A DNA stretch of 64,000 nucleotides from Ctena decussata. Its lineage: Eukaryota; Mollusca; Bivalvia; Lucinida; Lucinidae. Below are positions 1 to 11,125 of the stretch, piece by piece (position 1 is the stretch's first letter; each line of letters starts with the position of its first letter). Location: contig OZ022499.1 of the NCBI GenBank assembly GCA_963989385.1, forward strand, positions 37,510,866 to 37,574,865, written 5' to 3'. The notes under the pieces are model-generated. The model had not been told where the DNA came from. It saw only the letters and a list, made by a program, of their open reading frames with translations, and searched no databases. The translations under genes were made by a program, and so were the position numbers.

Positions 1-518
1 GTGCTACATAGGAATTTTTGCAATCCTTTATTATTCTTACGGGCCACCAGGGTTCATCTCCCAGAAAGTGCAGGTTACTATGATGCTTATGTTGGTTTCA
101 TCTGTTTGTGCGACGCCACTTTGGTTGAAGGTACATCATTTTAGAGTCCAGATGCGCTGAAACAGGCGCACATGCTGCGACCTTGTACCCATGCCCCTGT
201 GCTTGCACCACATCCATGTTGTAGCAGACAGGCCGCAGTAAACAGTATCCAGGACGCAGTAGACAGACAGTAGACATTTCACTGGACAGTAAATAGTATA
301 CAGAAAACCGTGAACAACATGCACTACTTTTCAGCATGCTCCAAAGCGAAGGGCGAGTGGGCAGTGCGCAGCAGGCGGTAAACGGTCTATAACGTTGAGG
401 GAAAAGTATTTTCCTTCGCACAGCTTTGAGATACATATACAGTGATCGTGAAATTGGGGGAAGAAAACTATCAAAGAAAAAAGAAATAAAAATAGAAAAT
501 AAAGAAAAGCAGACAAAA
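1..518. other. No gene recognised; possible SINE-like debris near 33-110
   Basis: Open frames run through this stretch on the minus strand (up to about 150 codons), but they show no recognisable domain and I do not call them genes. The segment near 33-110 (gggccaccagggtt ... atgcttatgttggt) loosely resembles one near 54515-54600 that follows a tRNA-like stretch, so both may be remnants of the same short repeat. This resemblance was judged by eye only. Confidence 0.3.
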
Positions 519-636
519 GTCTGCAGCATCCGGTATTCCCAGGCGGTCACCCAGCCAAGTACTAACCGGGCCCGACGTTGCTTAATTTCCGTGATCGGAC
601 GAGAACCGATGTTTTTAATGTATTATGGCTGTAGAC
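519..636 (-). rRNA. 5S ribosomal RNA-like gene, possibly a pseudogene
   Basis: Read on the minus strand this is about 118 nt, the usual length of 5S rRNA, and the 3' two thirds match metazoan 5S very closely. The segment GTTCTCGTCCGATCAC is followed by a box A-like AATTAAGCAACGTCGGG and a box C-like GGGTGACCGCCTGGGAATAC, so the RNA polymerase III internal control region looks intact. Helix I can still form: 5' GTCTACAGC pairs with 3' GCTGCAGAC with one mismatch. A TTTT tract (complement of 515-518) follows the 3' end at once, as a Pol III terminator would. The 5' region (about nt 5-30 of the RNA) shows several G-to-A and C-to-T differences from the usual animal sequence, which suggests decay or a diverged copy. 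The locus stands alone; no second 5S copy lies nearby, although animal 5S genes are usually in tandem arrays. It could also be the head of a 5S-derived (SINE3-type) retroposon. Confidence 0.8.
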
Positions 637-1229
637 AACAAAGTACCGATTTTCAACATTTACAAAGTGTACTTTTGAGAGTTTGCGATCAGTAATAGCC
701 TATCCTGCAGTTCTTACTACTGGGACACACATTGCAGGCCTAGTAGAGCAGTCGTATCAGGATCTGCGCTGTTTGCATTTCAGTCTCATCATGCCAGCAG
801 ACAAAAAAGTTGAATCATCATCGAATCAACGTTGATTCAACGTGATTCATTGGTTTTGTGATCGTCGATTAAACTATGGCAAAACATCTTCGATAAGCCT
901 CTTTATTTCGGAGTACTAATTCGCGCCTCATATGATCAGCTTTTGTCTAAAGTAAAAAGTAACCGTCAATATCAACGTTAATTCAACGGCATACTGACGT
1001 TTAACCAACGTTAATGACACGACGTTGTGTCAGCGTTGTGTGTCAGCTGAACATGAGGAATAAATCTGTTATCATTGAATGTGGCTGGAATATTTAGTGT
1101 TGCGCCACGCGAAGAAAGTCTTCAGATGAGCATATGCACAGTCTGCTCAGTAAGTGCATGGAAAGTCAAACAAGCAACATCTTACTAATTCCAGTACGTA
1201 ATACACTTTTTCTGACTAGTCTAAGCAGT
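637..1229. other. Nothing recognised
   Basis: No coding frame or RNA gene is recognised. There are short runs of the motif caacgttgattcaacg and variants near 820-850 and 965-1040, with local inverted symmetry, but I cannot define an element. Confidence 0.3.
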
Positions 1230-2145
1230 GCAGGCTCTCTCGTAAACGATGCACTGCACTTACTCTGACAGACAACGCAGTTACATGGACTTATCCTGGT
1301 ACCCACTGTTTGTGTATAGCGTCAAACATATTTTACCCGGACAGGGCTAATAACATTCAAAACAAGAGATGAGCATAAAATGCACGTGAAAATAAGATCG
1401 ACACTTGATTATCCTGATTGCCAATGATGTAACCCAAGAGCCGCACCCTCGGAAAATCGCCACATGCGACGAGAAGAATCAGCCCAGTCTGTGGTAACAT
1501 GTATGCGTTCACAACATGTATAAGCAATCTTGAGCATCATACACTGTGGCGCCGTAAAGAGTGCGAAAAGAAGAGACACTAATGGGACTGCATTCGCTTT
1601 TCCCAAGATGGGGTGAAATACATTTTTCCTTGCGCATACCTCGTGTCATGATAAAACCAGTCTTATTTCATAAGCAAAACGCGCGTGTCTTGACTAGACG
1701 CATGCGCAATCAGAACAGGATAGACTACACATGAGCGTAGACATATCTTGGTACCTCCTGGTTGCGTATACATACATATTTCACTGAAAATATTATGGGT
1801 TGAAGCACATTTTTTCCTTGCGCAGGCCATTTGAGTCGTGTCGTGATAAAGTCAGCCTTGTGGCGTATGCAAAACACCTATGTCCAGACTAGTCTGTGCA
1901 CTAGCACAATCAGAACAGGTTAGGCGCAATAAGTATGCCTTCTGGAAATCAAACGGTGAACTGCACTAACTCTGACAGACTAGGCTGTTGCATAGACTTA
2001 TCTTGGTACCCACTGTTTGCGTATAGTGTCAAACATATTTTGCCCGGACAAGGCTCATATCGTTTAAAGAGATGAGCATAAAATGCACGTGCAAATATAA
2101 CCGACCCTTGATTATCAATGATGTAATCCAAGAGCTGCAAGATTA
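1230..2145 (+). repeat. Degenerate local direct repeats (two interleaved unit types)
   Basis: The segment at about 1236-1445 (gcactgcacttactctgacagac ... ccaagagc, abridged) recurs at about 1953-2140 with clear similarity. A second unit beginning ttttccttgcgca occurs near 1624 and again near 1812, each followed by ...gtcatgataaa / ...gtcgtgataaa and then by a stretch ending aatcagaacagg (near 1709 and 1909). A shortened version of the first unit (atatcttggtacc) lies between them at about 1740. This reads as an old local duplication and rearrangement. Open frames on the minus strand inside it have no recognised product. Confidence 0.6.
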
Positions 2146-2385
2146 ACAAAAAAAATAAATAAAAATAACCGCAGTGATCCTAAATTTTGGGATAGATGTA
2201 TCTGAGAAATCACTTTAGAATCAGATCAAGATGTGCAATGCGTCATATCCTATCAGTATTTTTGACACACTGTCAGCTACTTTTAGCATTTGTTTAAATT
2301 TTAGAATAATCTGGTAATTTAATGGTGTCCCAATAGAGAGACTAAATTAAAACGATGGAAATTGTTTGAACAGCATTGCAAGACA

Positions 2386-2493
2386 CCCAGCAGGCACATG
2401 ACGTCGTAATGATGTCAAAATGGGGTCGATGCGACGCCACCATGCCGCATCGACGTCAATACGACGTCATTTCGACGTCATGTGCCTGCTGGG
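2386..2493. repeat. GACGTC-rich palindromic element, copy 1
   Basis: A ~108-bp imperfect palindrome whose ends are CCCAGCAGGCACATGACGTC and its reverse complement. The interior repeats gacgtca-like hexamers. The same family occurs at 2507-2601 and 50846-50953. The terminal inverted symmetry fits a very small MITE or foldback element. The TGACGTCA-like content resembles CREB/ATF sites, but that is probably incidental to the palindrome. Confidence 0.75.
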
Positions 2494-2506
2494 CAGTAAA
2501 GTATTT

Positions 2507-2601
2507 CCCAGCGGGCACATGACGTCAGAATGACGTCGATGAAATGTAATGTTTGCGTCGACGTCAATGCGACGTCATTATAACGTTGTGTGCCTGCTAG
2601 G
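2507..2601. repeat. GACGTC-rich palindromic element, copy 2
   Basis: Begins CCCAGCGGGCACATGACGTC and ends with the diverged inverse (gtgtgcctgctagg). It lies only 13 bp from copy 1, so the two may be a local duplication or independent insertions into a preferred target. Confidence 0.7.
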
Positions 2602-2680
2602 TAGTATGTATCAATGTGAAGATCTGATCCGTCTCCTTGAGCTTCCAATTAGGTATCCGTTTATCTGAATCAGAAAAAAA

Positions 2681-2925
2681 TGAGCCGCGACACGAGAAAG
2701 CAACAAAGTGGAAGTGCGCCCATCGCAGACTCAGATCAGCCTGGGCATCCGCCTAGTATGATCACAGTCTTTTCTAAGCGCTTTAACGGTAGCTAAGGGT
2801 CTAACGTGGCGCGCTACCTTCATGTGGACAGCAAAGACTCTGATCAGACTGGGTGGATGCCCGGGCTTATCTGAGTCTGCGCTGGGCGCACAACCACTTT
2901 GTTGGTTTTCTCGCGTCGTGGTTCA
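2681..2925. mobile_element. Family P palindromic MITE, copy 1
   Basis: One of eight copies in this window of a ~240-bp element that is inverted-symmetric over nearly its whole length. The outer ends read TGAGCCGCGACACGA and its complement, then come accaacaaagtgg / ccactttgttggt blocks, then cagactcagatcagcctggg and its complement around a short centre. It has no coding capacity. This copy ends in a decayed right terminus (cgcgtcgtggttca). No clear target duplication is visible. Confidence 0.85.
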
Positions 2926-3418
2926 AAATAATGATATTGGAAGTCTGCCCACAGTCATAACTAATTTATTCTAGGTCCACGTTTCATTAACATCGATCTT
3001 CAGACGAAAGAAGCAATTCTCTAGGGAAAAGAAATAATGCCAGAATTTGTGCATATTGCCAAAATTGATAAAGTCTGCATTTCTATCATACAAAACTAAA
3101 ATTGACAAGAAAAATGTCGGAACTGCCTTTTTAATTTACTTGTTATTTTTTTATTTGTTTTAACTATTGCAGAACTTAAATGTACAGAAAATTAGATGTG
3201 CCTGCGTGTGGGTTTACTGCCCAAATATAGGTACATGTACTCGTATAGGGCGACTTTGAAATTGGAAGTTGGATAAAAAAAAATATCTGGTATCTTGTAC
3301 CCCAAGGAGAAGTATGAATTCATGTGAGTTATTGATATTTTCTTAAATCTAACTCATATAGCCAAATTCGTACTGATCTAAGCGTTGCCTAAGGTGGATC
3401 ATTAAACGAAACCATGAA
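2926..3418. other. Nothing recognised
   Basis: AT-rich sequence between two family P MITEs; no gene, RNA or repeat boundary is visible. Confidence 0.3.
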
Positions 3419-3656
3419 ATGAGCAGCAAAACGACAAAACCAACAAAGTGGAAATGTAAGAAAAGACTCACAGCAGCCTCGACAGCCGCCAAGTCTGATC
3501 AGCGTCTTTGCTATGCACTTAAAGGGTCGCTAAGAATGTAAGCAACCTCCATACGGACAGCAAAGACTCTGATCAGACTGGGCGGATACCCAGGCTGATC
3601 TGAGTCATCGCTGGGTGCACATGCCACTATGTTGGTTTTATCGTGTCGCGGCTGAA
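3419..3656. mobile_element. Family P palindromic MITE, copy 2
   Basis: Same organisation as copy 1: left accaacaaagtgg block, central catacggacagcaaagac, right block ending tcgtgtcgcggct. The outermost left 15 bp are decayed (gagcagcaaaacgac). The open frame on the minus strand over this copy is produced by the repeat and is not a gene. Confidence 0.8.
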
Positions 3657-4670
3657 TTTTTTCACTATCCATGGCTTTGTACCGAAACGAAATCAATTTA
3701 AGTCCATGCAGTTGTGGTTGATAGTTGATATGATTAAAACATTTTGAAGAGTCTGGGCCTATGTGATGTCCTACAGATAGAAACCTTATCTGGTTGAAAT
3801 GATATGTTACCGCATAGTTTGTATAAAATCAATTAAATAACTTAGTGAACTTTACTGTAAAGCCGCTCTTATTTAAAAAATCTATTGATATGTTTATCAT
3901 GAGTTTTTATATATTGTTACATGTAGCATTTTCTTTCTTTATTCAGTTTTCCCTTTATTATTTTTATTGCTTAAATAAAATGTGTATATTTAGATTTGCC
4001 TTACAATCTTAATGAATTTAATATGGGAAAATCTACTATACGACTTAACGCAGTTTTTCATAGCCGTTTTCCCTACTTTAGTTGAATTTCCGCCAGAAAT
4101 ACGGTTGCAATAAAACACGCTGTATGATGGAATTTGCTCCTTCCTCTCACATAACAGTGAGATACAAAAAGGAAAAAAGAAATGCGAGTATCTGTCCGGA
4201 AAATACCGTCATATAAAAGAAGATAGAACCACAAGGATGTGGTTATTGATCAGTCTTTCTTAGTTTTATTTTTGAAAGAAACGGCTACTACCATTGAAAT
4301 AGACATTGTGTCTTTCCACGTCTGCCACTCAAGGAAATGTGTGTACGTGATTGTGTGCATAAGTATGTGTGTATATAAATGTTTATACAAGAGTTCATCT
4401 GCGTGATTGTACACATTCCTCCAAGCTTGCATGCATCTGTCTGTGCCTGGACGCATATGTACATGTATATGAGTTTGTAAAAGCATAAATAGCGATGGCG
4501 AGAAACCACAAAAAATATTTTCTAATGCAAAGATGGACTATAGTGCACATGTTTGTGTGTTTGTTTGTATTCTTGTCCGTCTGCCATCTGGATACAAATG
4601 ATGATGCAGGAATTAACAAAAGTGTTTTCATGTTCTCTTCTGCTGCAGATATTGCAAAGCAAGGAATCCA
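3657..4670. other. Nothing recognised
   Basis: AT-rich stretch. From about 4330 to 4480 it becomes rich in alternating gt/tat steps (gtgtgtatata), which opens several minus-strand frames of 70-116 codons that contain only low-complexity H/T/Y-rich peptide. No domain is recognised. Confidence 0.3.
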
Positions 4671-4724
4671 CGCCCACATGTGTACAAAGGCAATGATGTC
4701 ATTGCCTTTGTGCACATGTGGGCG
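4671..4724. repeat. Strong 26-bp-stem hairpin
   Basis: Left arm cgcccacatgtgtacaaagg plus caatga, a 2-nt loop, then its reverse complement with one mismatch (gtgtac against gtgcac). Total length is 54 bp. No copy elsewhere in the window was noticed. It could be the centre of a foldback element, or could fold as an RNA hairpin if transcribed; the loop is too short for an ordinary miRNA precursor. Confidence 0.8.
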
Positions 4725-5610
4725 CGGATATGTTCTTATATACATGCCAATGCGCGTATATGTGTGTGAGTTTTCGTGTGTGTCTGTATGTAGTCAGCTA
4801 TAATACATGTAACTAAAATACCATCATATACCAAGTACTCTTATAATTTTTTCTGGTGTGGGGAAAAGGGACTGTGGGAAAAAGTGGCTCTATTAGGTGG
4901 GGATTAAAGACTATAAGGTTGTCTTTCTAATAGCCATTTTTCCTCGCGGGGGAGAGGGGGGGGGGGGAGAAGGGAAAAGTACTCTCTGACAATTGCCACT
5001 ACCTGCGTGTTCGGCATTCAAAGGCATACTTTTTCAAATAGAAATCTGTAGTTACTATACGACACCAGGGTTTTGACCTTCCATAATGTTGATGCGTTCA
5101 TTTCGTTCTGTCTGGTCTGATTTCCTCAGCTGTTTTTCCTTCACACCTGGGTATCAGGTCTAGCCTGGCTCCAATTGAATCTGTATATTACTCTGCTGGT
5201 CAGAGTCCTATGTTCCTTTGCATCACTTGAATACCCTGTAGCCATATAGCTAGACTTTATCAGCTCTATACTCCAATTTATATCCAGGGCGTACGTGTAA
5301 ACTAGAATTTTGGACTGTTCTGTTAATTTATGTCCCTCTTAAGATGCCAACACACTAAAGAGAAACGATTGTTAGAATACAAGTTTTAAGTATAGATGAG
5401 TGACCTGCCTGAATCGTTAAGAAAATAATTTGCTCCAACAGGACAGAAATTCTTTTCTTGAGAGAAGACCCCATTTTGGAAGAGCGTGTCCTCCATGGAG
5501 GCGAACAGGAAGTCACAAAGTTATTTTACGTTTTCCAATTTGAAAAAATGTGTCGTAAAAACATGCGATTGAACCCGACACTTAGGCAGGCACATGTCGG
5601 CATAAAGTTC
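4725..5610. other. Nothing recognised; one poly-G run
   Basis: No gene was recognised. A purine/G run lies at about 4949-4974. Confidence 0.3.
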
Positions 5611-5614
5611 GTAT

Positions 5615-8084
5615 TTTTAGCTCACCTGTGAAGGTAAGCTTATAGTATAGCCTTGGTCCGTCGTCCGTCGTCGTCGGCGTCGGCGTCCACACTTTTAAAC
5701 ATCTTCTTCTCAGAAACCGCTGGGTGGATTGAAGCCAAATTTCATATGGAGCCTTAACAGGATGGGGGAACGAAAGTTTATATATTTGGTTTAGGTCACA
5801 TGACCAAGATGGCCGCCATGCCCATATATGGTAAAAACCCCTTCAAAAATCTTCTTCTCCAGAACCAAAAGGCCTATGACCTTGAAACTTGGTATGTAGC
5901 ATCGGGCATGCCGACCCATCATAATTTATACAAATCATGACCTTGCGTTGACCTTGACCTAATTTACGGCATGGTCAACTTTGGTACGTTAGGCTTTTAT
6001 ATGGGAAAACGCTTAAACAGTGGATTTCTCAGAAACTATTTAAGTCTAAGGTACAATACTTGGTATACATGGTCGACTAAGTGACCAGATGAAGATATTG
6101 CGTCACTAAGGGTCAAGGTCATTCTGTCGGACCATCCGTCGTCAAGATTTTCAAACATCTTCTCCTCTGAAACCACTGGGCCGATTGAAGCAAAATTTCA
6201 TATGGAGTCTCAGTCGGATAGGGGAACGAAAGTTTATACCCGGGATCTGGGTCACATGACCAAGATGGCCGCCATACCCATATATGGTAAAAACCCTTCA
6301 AAAATCTTCTTCTCCAGAACCAAAAGGCCTATGACCTTGAAACATAGTATGTAGCATCGAGCATGCGGGCCCATCATAGTTTATACAAATCATGACCTTG
6401 CGTTGACCTTGACCTAATTTACGGCATGGTCAACTTTGGTATGTTAGGCTTTTATATGGGAAAACGCTTAAACAGTTGATTTCTCAGAAACTATTTAAGT
6501 CTAAGGTACAATACTTGGTATACATGCTCGACTAAATGACCAGATGAAGATATTATGTCACTAAAGGTCAAGGTCATTCCGTCAGTCCATCCGTCGTCAA
6601 GATTTTCAAACATCTTCTCCTCTGAAACCACTGGGCCGATTTAAGCCAAATTTCATATGGAGTCTCAGTGGGATAGGGGAACGAAATTTTATACCCGGGG
6701 TCTGGTTCACATGACCAAGATGGCCGCCATGCCCATATATGGTAAAAACCCTTCAAAAATCTTCTTCTCCAGAACCAAAAGGCCTATGACCTTGAAACTT
6801 GGTATGTAGCATTGGGCATGCTGGCCCATCATAGTTTATACAAATGATGACCATCAGTTGACCTTGAATTAATTTACGACATGGTCAACTTTGGTATGTT
6901 AGGCTTTTATATGGGAAAACGCTTATACAGTGGATTTCTCAGAAACTATTTAAGTCTTAGGTACAATACATGGTATATATGGTCAACTGAATGACCAGAT
7001 GAAGATATTATGTCACTGAAAGGTCAAGGTCATTTTGTCGGTCTGTCCGTCATCAAGATTTTCAAAACATCTACTCCTCTGAAACCACTGGTCTGATTGA
7101 AGCGAAATTTCATATGGAGTCTAAGTGTGATCCGGGAATAAAAGTTTGTTCTCAGGGTCTTGACCAAGATGGCCGCCATGCCCGTATATGGTAAAAACCC
7201 TTCAAAATCTTCTTCTCCAGAACCAAAAGGTGTATGACCTTGAAACTTGGTATGTAGCTTTGGGCACTCAAGCCTATTATAGTTTATACAAATGATCGTG
7301 CGTTGACCTTGACCTAATTTATGACACTGTCAACTTTGGTACATTATGTAGGCTTTTATATGGGAAAATGCTTAAACAGTGGATTTTTCAGAAACTATTT
7401 AAGTCTAAGGTACAATATTTGGTATATATGGTTGACTAAATGACCAGATGAAGATATTTTGTCGTTAAAGGTCAAGGTCATTCTTTGACTTTTGTACAAG
7501 GTCATTGAGATTCTGTCACCCGTCAACATTTTCAAACATCTTCTCAGAGGCCACTAGGGTCAATTGAAGCCATATTTCATATGGAGCTTCACCGGCTTAA
7601 AGGAACCATAGTTTGTTCAGATGGTCTTGGTCACTTGACCAAGATGGCCACCATGCCCATATATGGTAAAAATTCTTCAAACGTCTTTTTCTCAAGAACC
7701 GAAAGGCCTATAACCTTGAAACTTGGTACCGGTATGTAGCATTGGGCACTCAGGCCCATCATAGTTTATAGAAATGATTACTGTGTTTCATATATTATGG
7801 AGCTTTAATACTGGGTCAAAGGAATCAAAGTTTGTTCAGATGGTCATGGTCGTATGAACATGGTGGCCGCCACACCCATTTATGATAAAAACCCTTCAGA
7901 AATCTTTGTCCAGAAACAAAGGCCCAGTGACCTTGTGGCTTGGTATATAGAATTGGGACTCAACATTAATCCCCAAGGGAGGGGGGTTATCTGCCCCTGC
8001 CCTGGTGCTATATACATGTATAAAAGCATTAAAATATATACCAGGACCAAGTGTCAGGTGAGCTACAGGACCATTGGTCCTCTT
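5615..8084 (-). mobile_element. Tandem-core element A (~455-bp monomers), minus orientation
   Basis: Read on the minus strand it starts aagaggaccaatggtcctgt, a short hairpin, then ctcacctga. About five copies follow of a ~455-bp monomer; the landmark catcttct..ctgaaacc lies near 5700, 6156, 6610, 7068 and 7537. A gac/gtc trinucleotide tract comes next (5659-5690), and it closes with a terminal hairpin agctcacctgtgaaggtaagct (mirror of the 3' end, 5619-5640, abridged) and an A run. GTAT lies directly on both sides (5611-5614 and 8085-8088), a possible 4-bp target duplication. Each monomer carries gaccaagatggccgccat and ggtcaaggtcat motifs. Small frames repeat inside the monomers (MKGFYHIWVWRPSWS and variants) but end in stops and are not genes. 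This is a non-autonomous element; the layout recalls Helentron/'pearl'-type elements of bivalves, but the exact family is not established here. Confidence 0.8.
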
Positions 8085-8405
8085 GTATTATGCCTCTGCT
8101 GCAAATTCCACCTGATAACAAGTATATAATAACATAATGTAAGATCATGTCACTTTAAAACTCCACTTGTGCGAATGATATCATGCAGTTCTTTCAGAAG
8201 CGATATTACAATATGAGTGATTACATATGGATGTTGGCCGTACCACAATGTGCGGTTGGTTAGATGACGTCACCGACTTACGTCAGAAACATTCGCGACG
8301 TCAGAAAGTTCGAACGAACCAAACTGCACTTGCCTTTCAATTGCTTGACGCTCTTTACGCGTTAAAATCTTGTAATGATGCTTGACAAATTGAAAACCTC
8401 GAAGT

Positions 8406-8521
8406 GTCTTTTAATATCAAATTCATAAGGCTCGACCAGAAATAAGTCGGACTGGTTCGGCAAGCCTCGCCCTTCCTACGCTGTTTCTGGCTTCGCCTGA
8501 TAAATTTGATATCAAAAGACG
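8406..8521. repeat. Foldback hairpin, 'TTCGGCAAGCCTCG' loop family, copy 1
   Basis: Arms gtcttttaatatcaaattca and the complementary aatttgatatcaaaagac enclose a second inner arm pair (ggctcgaccagaaat / gtttctggcttcgcc) and a central ttcggcaagcctcg. The central motif recurs in hairpins at 20430-20549 and 35783-35912, with different arms but similar organisation. Confidence 0.65.
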
Positions 8522-8608
8522 CTAACATAATATTCTCTAGTTAACCGAAAACGCATGTATGCTGATTCTTTGCCTGCTGCTTTTTGTTTTTTCTATTATA
8601 CTAATAAA

Positions 8609-8850
8609 TTGAGCCGCGGAACGACAAAACCAACAAAGTGGCATGTGCGCCTAACGTAGACTCAGATCAGCCTGGGCATTCACCCAGTCTGACCAGAGTC
8701 TTCGATGTCCGCATGTAGCTAACTTAGACCCTTTGCTACCCCTTCAGCGCAAAAAGAAGACTCTGATCAGACTGGGCGGATGTCCAGCCTGATTTTAGTC
8801 CTCGCTGAACTCACATGCCATTTTGTTGATTTTGTCGTGTCGCGGCTCAA
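8609..8850. mobile_element. Family P palindromic MITE, copy 3
   Basis: Full-length copy with TTGAGCCGCGgaACGAC at the left and gtcgtgtcgcggctcaa at the right. The dinucleotide AT flanks the inner TGAGCC/GGCTCA ends on both sides, but other copies do not repeat this, so the target duplication is uncertain. Confidence 0.85.
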
Positions 8851-8927
8851 TCATTAATTATTGCCCACTCTGCTGATACACGGCGATGTTTTGCTGCTTT
8901 CAGACATGAATCTCTGTTTTTCAATAT

Positions 8928-9259
8928 GAAAACGCAAAATGCGAAGCAAAACATCTATACTGGTATAGTTACTCTGTATTTTAAAATATCGAACTAATAC
9001 TGAAAAAACATATAATAACTAGGAAAGTGCGAGTAATTACCGGAATACAAGAAGAAGTAAACTATAATTTTGTAAGATTCGTGCTCTGGAATATTCACGC
9101 GCATTCGTTTACTTATGTGCGTGCGTGATCCAAAAGCGATAATTTTTCCGGTAATTATTTACAATTGTCAAGTTATCATTCAGTGTTTTTGTCATCTTTG
9201 TAGTATTTAATATATCGCTTTATTATACCGTTCTAGATGTTTTCTTTGCATTTCGTGTT
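8928..9259. mobile_element. Small TIR element (~330 bp)
   Basis: About 35-bp imperfect inverted ends: left gcaaaatgcgaagcaaaaca + tctatactggtata, right the complement of acgaaatgcaaagaaaacat + ctagaacggtata. A second inverted pair lies inside (gtaattaccggaa near 9033 against ttccggtaattat near 9147). No coding frame. Non-autonomous foldback/MITE of unknown family. Confidence 0.6.
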
Positions 9260-9339
9260 GTCGTGTGGCAGGCAAGTAGAACATCTGTTAAGTGTTTCTG
9301 AGCTACCTGGCTTCGATACAGGCAAATGAGTACCACAGG

Positions 9340-9510
9340 GTATAAACCAGTCCCCCGTCTTTCGCTTCCTGCAGAGACTGTCCATCATATTTGGCTTCCG
9401 CCGAGACTGTACGCGATCTCTTGCTTCCTGCAGGGACTACCATCCTCGAAATATGGCTTCCTGCCGAGACTGTCCGTCTCTGCAGGAAGGCTCTCGGCAG
9501 GGAGCAGAGT
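9340..9510 (+). repeat. Short imperfect direct repeats (ctgcagagactgtcc type)
   Basis: The module gcttcctgc(a/c)gagactg(t) recurs four times between about 9364 and 9475, followed by an inverted fragment (ctgcaggaagg). An open frame of 72 codons covers it because the repeats lack stops; the peptide has no recognised domain. Confidence 0.5.
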
Positions 9511-9795
9511 CACACGGATTGATTCGTCGATTCAAACACGATAGCCGTTTCTGAACTTAAATATTTCCGATTTGATGACCGAAGCCGAGACATAGTCGGG
9601 CTCTCATTTGCCGACTTCAAGTTCACTGACTAGCTTCTCAGATACGTAGACAAGTATTGTATGACATAACAAGTAGGTGACAGCACCTGATCACACACTG
9701 TATAAGGGTCCCTGGCTGTGTATCTACATATGGCTTCTATGGTTTTCAAGACTGGACTTATGATACTGGAATTTGGCGACTTTTACTTCAATCTA

Positions 9796-10157
9796 CCGTA
9801 TACGCGGTAATTTTCGCGGGTTCGAATTTTTGCGGGTAAGGGTTAAAAATATAAATATAAATTTTCGCGATTTTCAATTTTCGCGATAAGCAACATGCGC
9901 GAAAAGCAAAACTACTTTTTTTTTCACTTGAGCCAGTTCATTCATTAACCTGCGGCAGGGCCGCCGCAGGTTAATGAAAGAACTAGCTCAAGTGAAAATT
10001 ACCAGCAATTGCCGAAGCAAACAGAAACAAAATGTATGAACACTGTGTCTACAGAAGATACTTTTTAAGAAACAGGAAATTATTTCGTGATTTTAATATT
10101 CGCGGCTTCGAAGTGACCGCGAAAACAGGAACACCGCGAAAATTATCTTGTATACGG
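9796..10157. mobile_element. Family T foldback element, copy 1 (TA-flanked)
   Basis: A 362-bp element with inverted ends CCGTATACGCGGTAATTTTC and a diverged complement (gaaaattatcttgtatacgg), flanked on each side by TA (9794-9795, 10158-10159), as in mariner/IS630-type insertions. The centre (about 9928-9998) is a near-perfect hairpin based on cacttgagccagttc and cctgcggcagggccgccgca. A second copy lies at 34909-35257. Open frames within it are unconvincing. Confidence 0.8.
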
Positions 10158-10159
10158 TA

Positions 10160-11068
10160 TTCCAATTGGCACCGACTTAGTTTTGAATTTGTACACGTGA
10201 TAAAGGCATACCCATTTTTGTATGTGACACAATTAATCCTTGCGTGACAACATATTTCACAAGTCCCTTGAATCATCATTAACAAGATATGAGGCAGCCC
10301 CTTGATAAAATTGGCTTTTCGTGGCATATACAACTTTAGCATGATGTTAAAACTGCCTTAATGTTTGCACAGTCGAGCCGTTATGGTAATGACTTACGCA
10401 ATTTCCATTTTTAAAGCCTACATCACCCAATCATTTCCTATGCTAACTGTTTAGACCACGACAAACTTCTCTTGTCTCACGTCATATTTTATCCCGGCGC
10501 GGGTCTGTTGTAAACAAGATATCATAATGTCTAGATATGAAGGCAATTACGCACGAGTTTCTTTGGTAATGAGAAGAAGTAGCTTTAACGATCGTCTTAG
10601 ATCTCCCCGTATGCATAACACTAATCCGTCTGATCATAGAATTCTATTTAACCATATCTCTATGGAATCTATTAACTATTTCATATAATCCTTATCTCTT
10701 TTCACTCTTGCTTCAGATAACAAAAAGGAAGCCATAATGAAAGGCCATATCATCTTATTCCCAAATCAGTCACGATTTTAATACTACCAAAAGACTAATA
10801 ATTGATAGCGGTATCAAAGTTAATATGAATTTAGTGTGTGGTGACTTTAGTGAGTCTACTGGGAGATCGGCTTCTCTAATAACGGGTTTCTGTATATTAT
10901 CTTCTGTGGTTATGTTTGAGAATAGATTGCTATTTTTCTTTGATTGCTGTATAGCTGATTGGTGAGTTTTGAATTCATTCGAGAGTTTAATCTGGTGGTG
11001 CACAAGCTTTATTACTGCTAACGCAAACTGATTTCCTTTACTTGTCCTTGGCTTCCATGTGGTCAAGG
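10160..11068. other. Nothing recognised
   Basis: No repeat boundary, RNA gene or recognised coding domain. A minus-strand frame of 123 codons at 10770-11141 starts inside a SINE remnant and has no recognised domain. Confidence 0.3.
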
Positions 11069-11125
11069 AGCCCCGGTAGCTCAGTGACTGAAATACTGTT
11101 GAAAAGGACGTAAAACCGCAATCGT
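11069..11125 (+). repeat. SINE remnant (A-box and tail)
   Basis: The run gccccggtagctcagtgact looks like a tRNA 5' half with a Pol III A box. It is followed directly by aatactgttgaaaaggacgt, a tail-like module similar to tactgttgaaagggccataa at about 57041. The B box and body appear deleted. Confidence 0.45.

Noticed and set aside
98..550. 150-codon minus-strand frame at the window start
   Set aside because: It overlaps the 5S locus, has no domain and shows a composition typical of non-coding sequence.
2386..2601. Cluster of CREB/ATF enhancer sites
   Set aside because: The TGACGTCA-like motifs are parts of a repeated palindromic element that recurs at 50846, with no gene nearby.
4671..4724. 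microRNA precursor
   Set aside because: A loop of about 2 nt and a nearly perfect stem do not fit a normal pre-miRNA.
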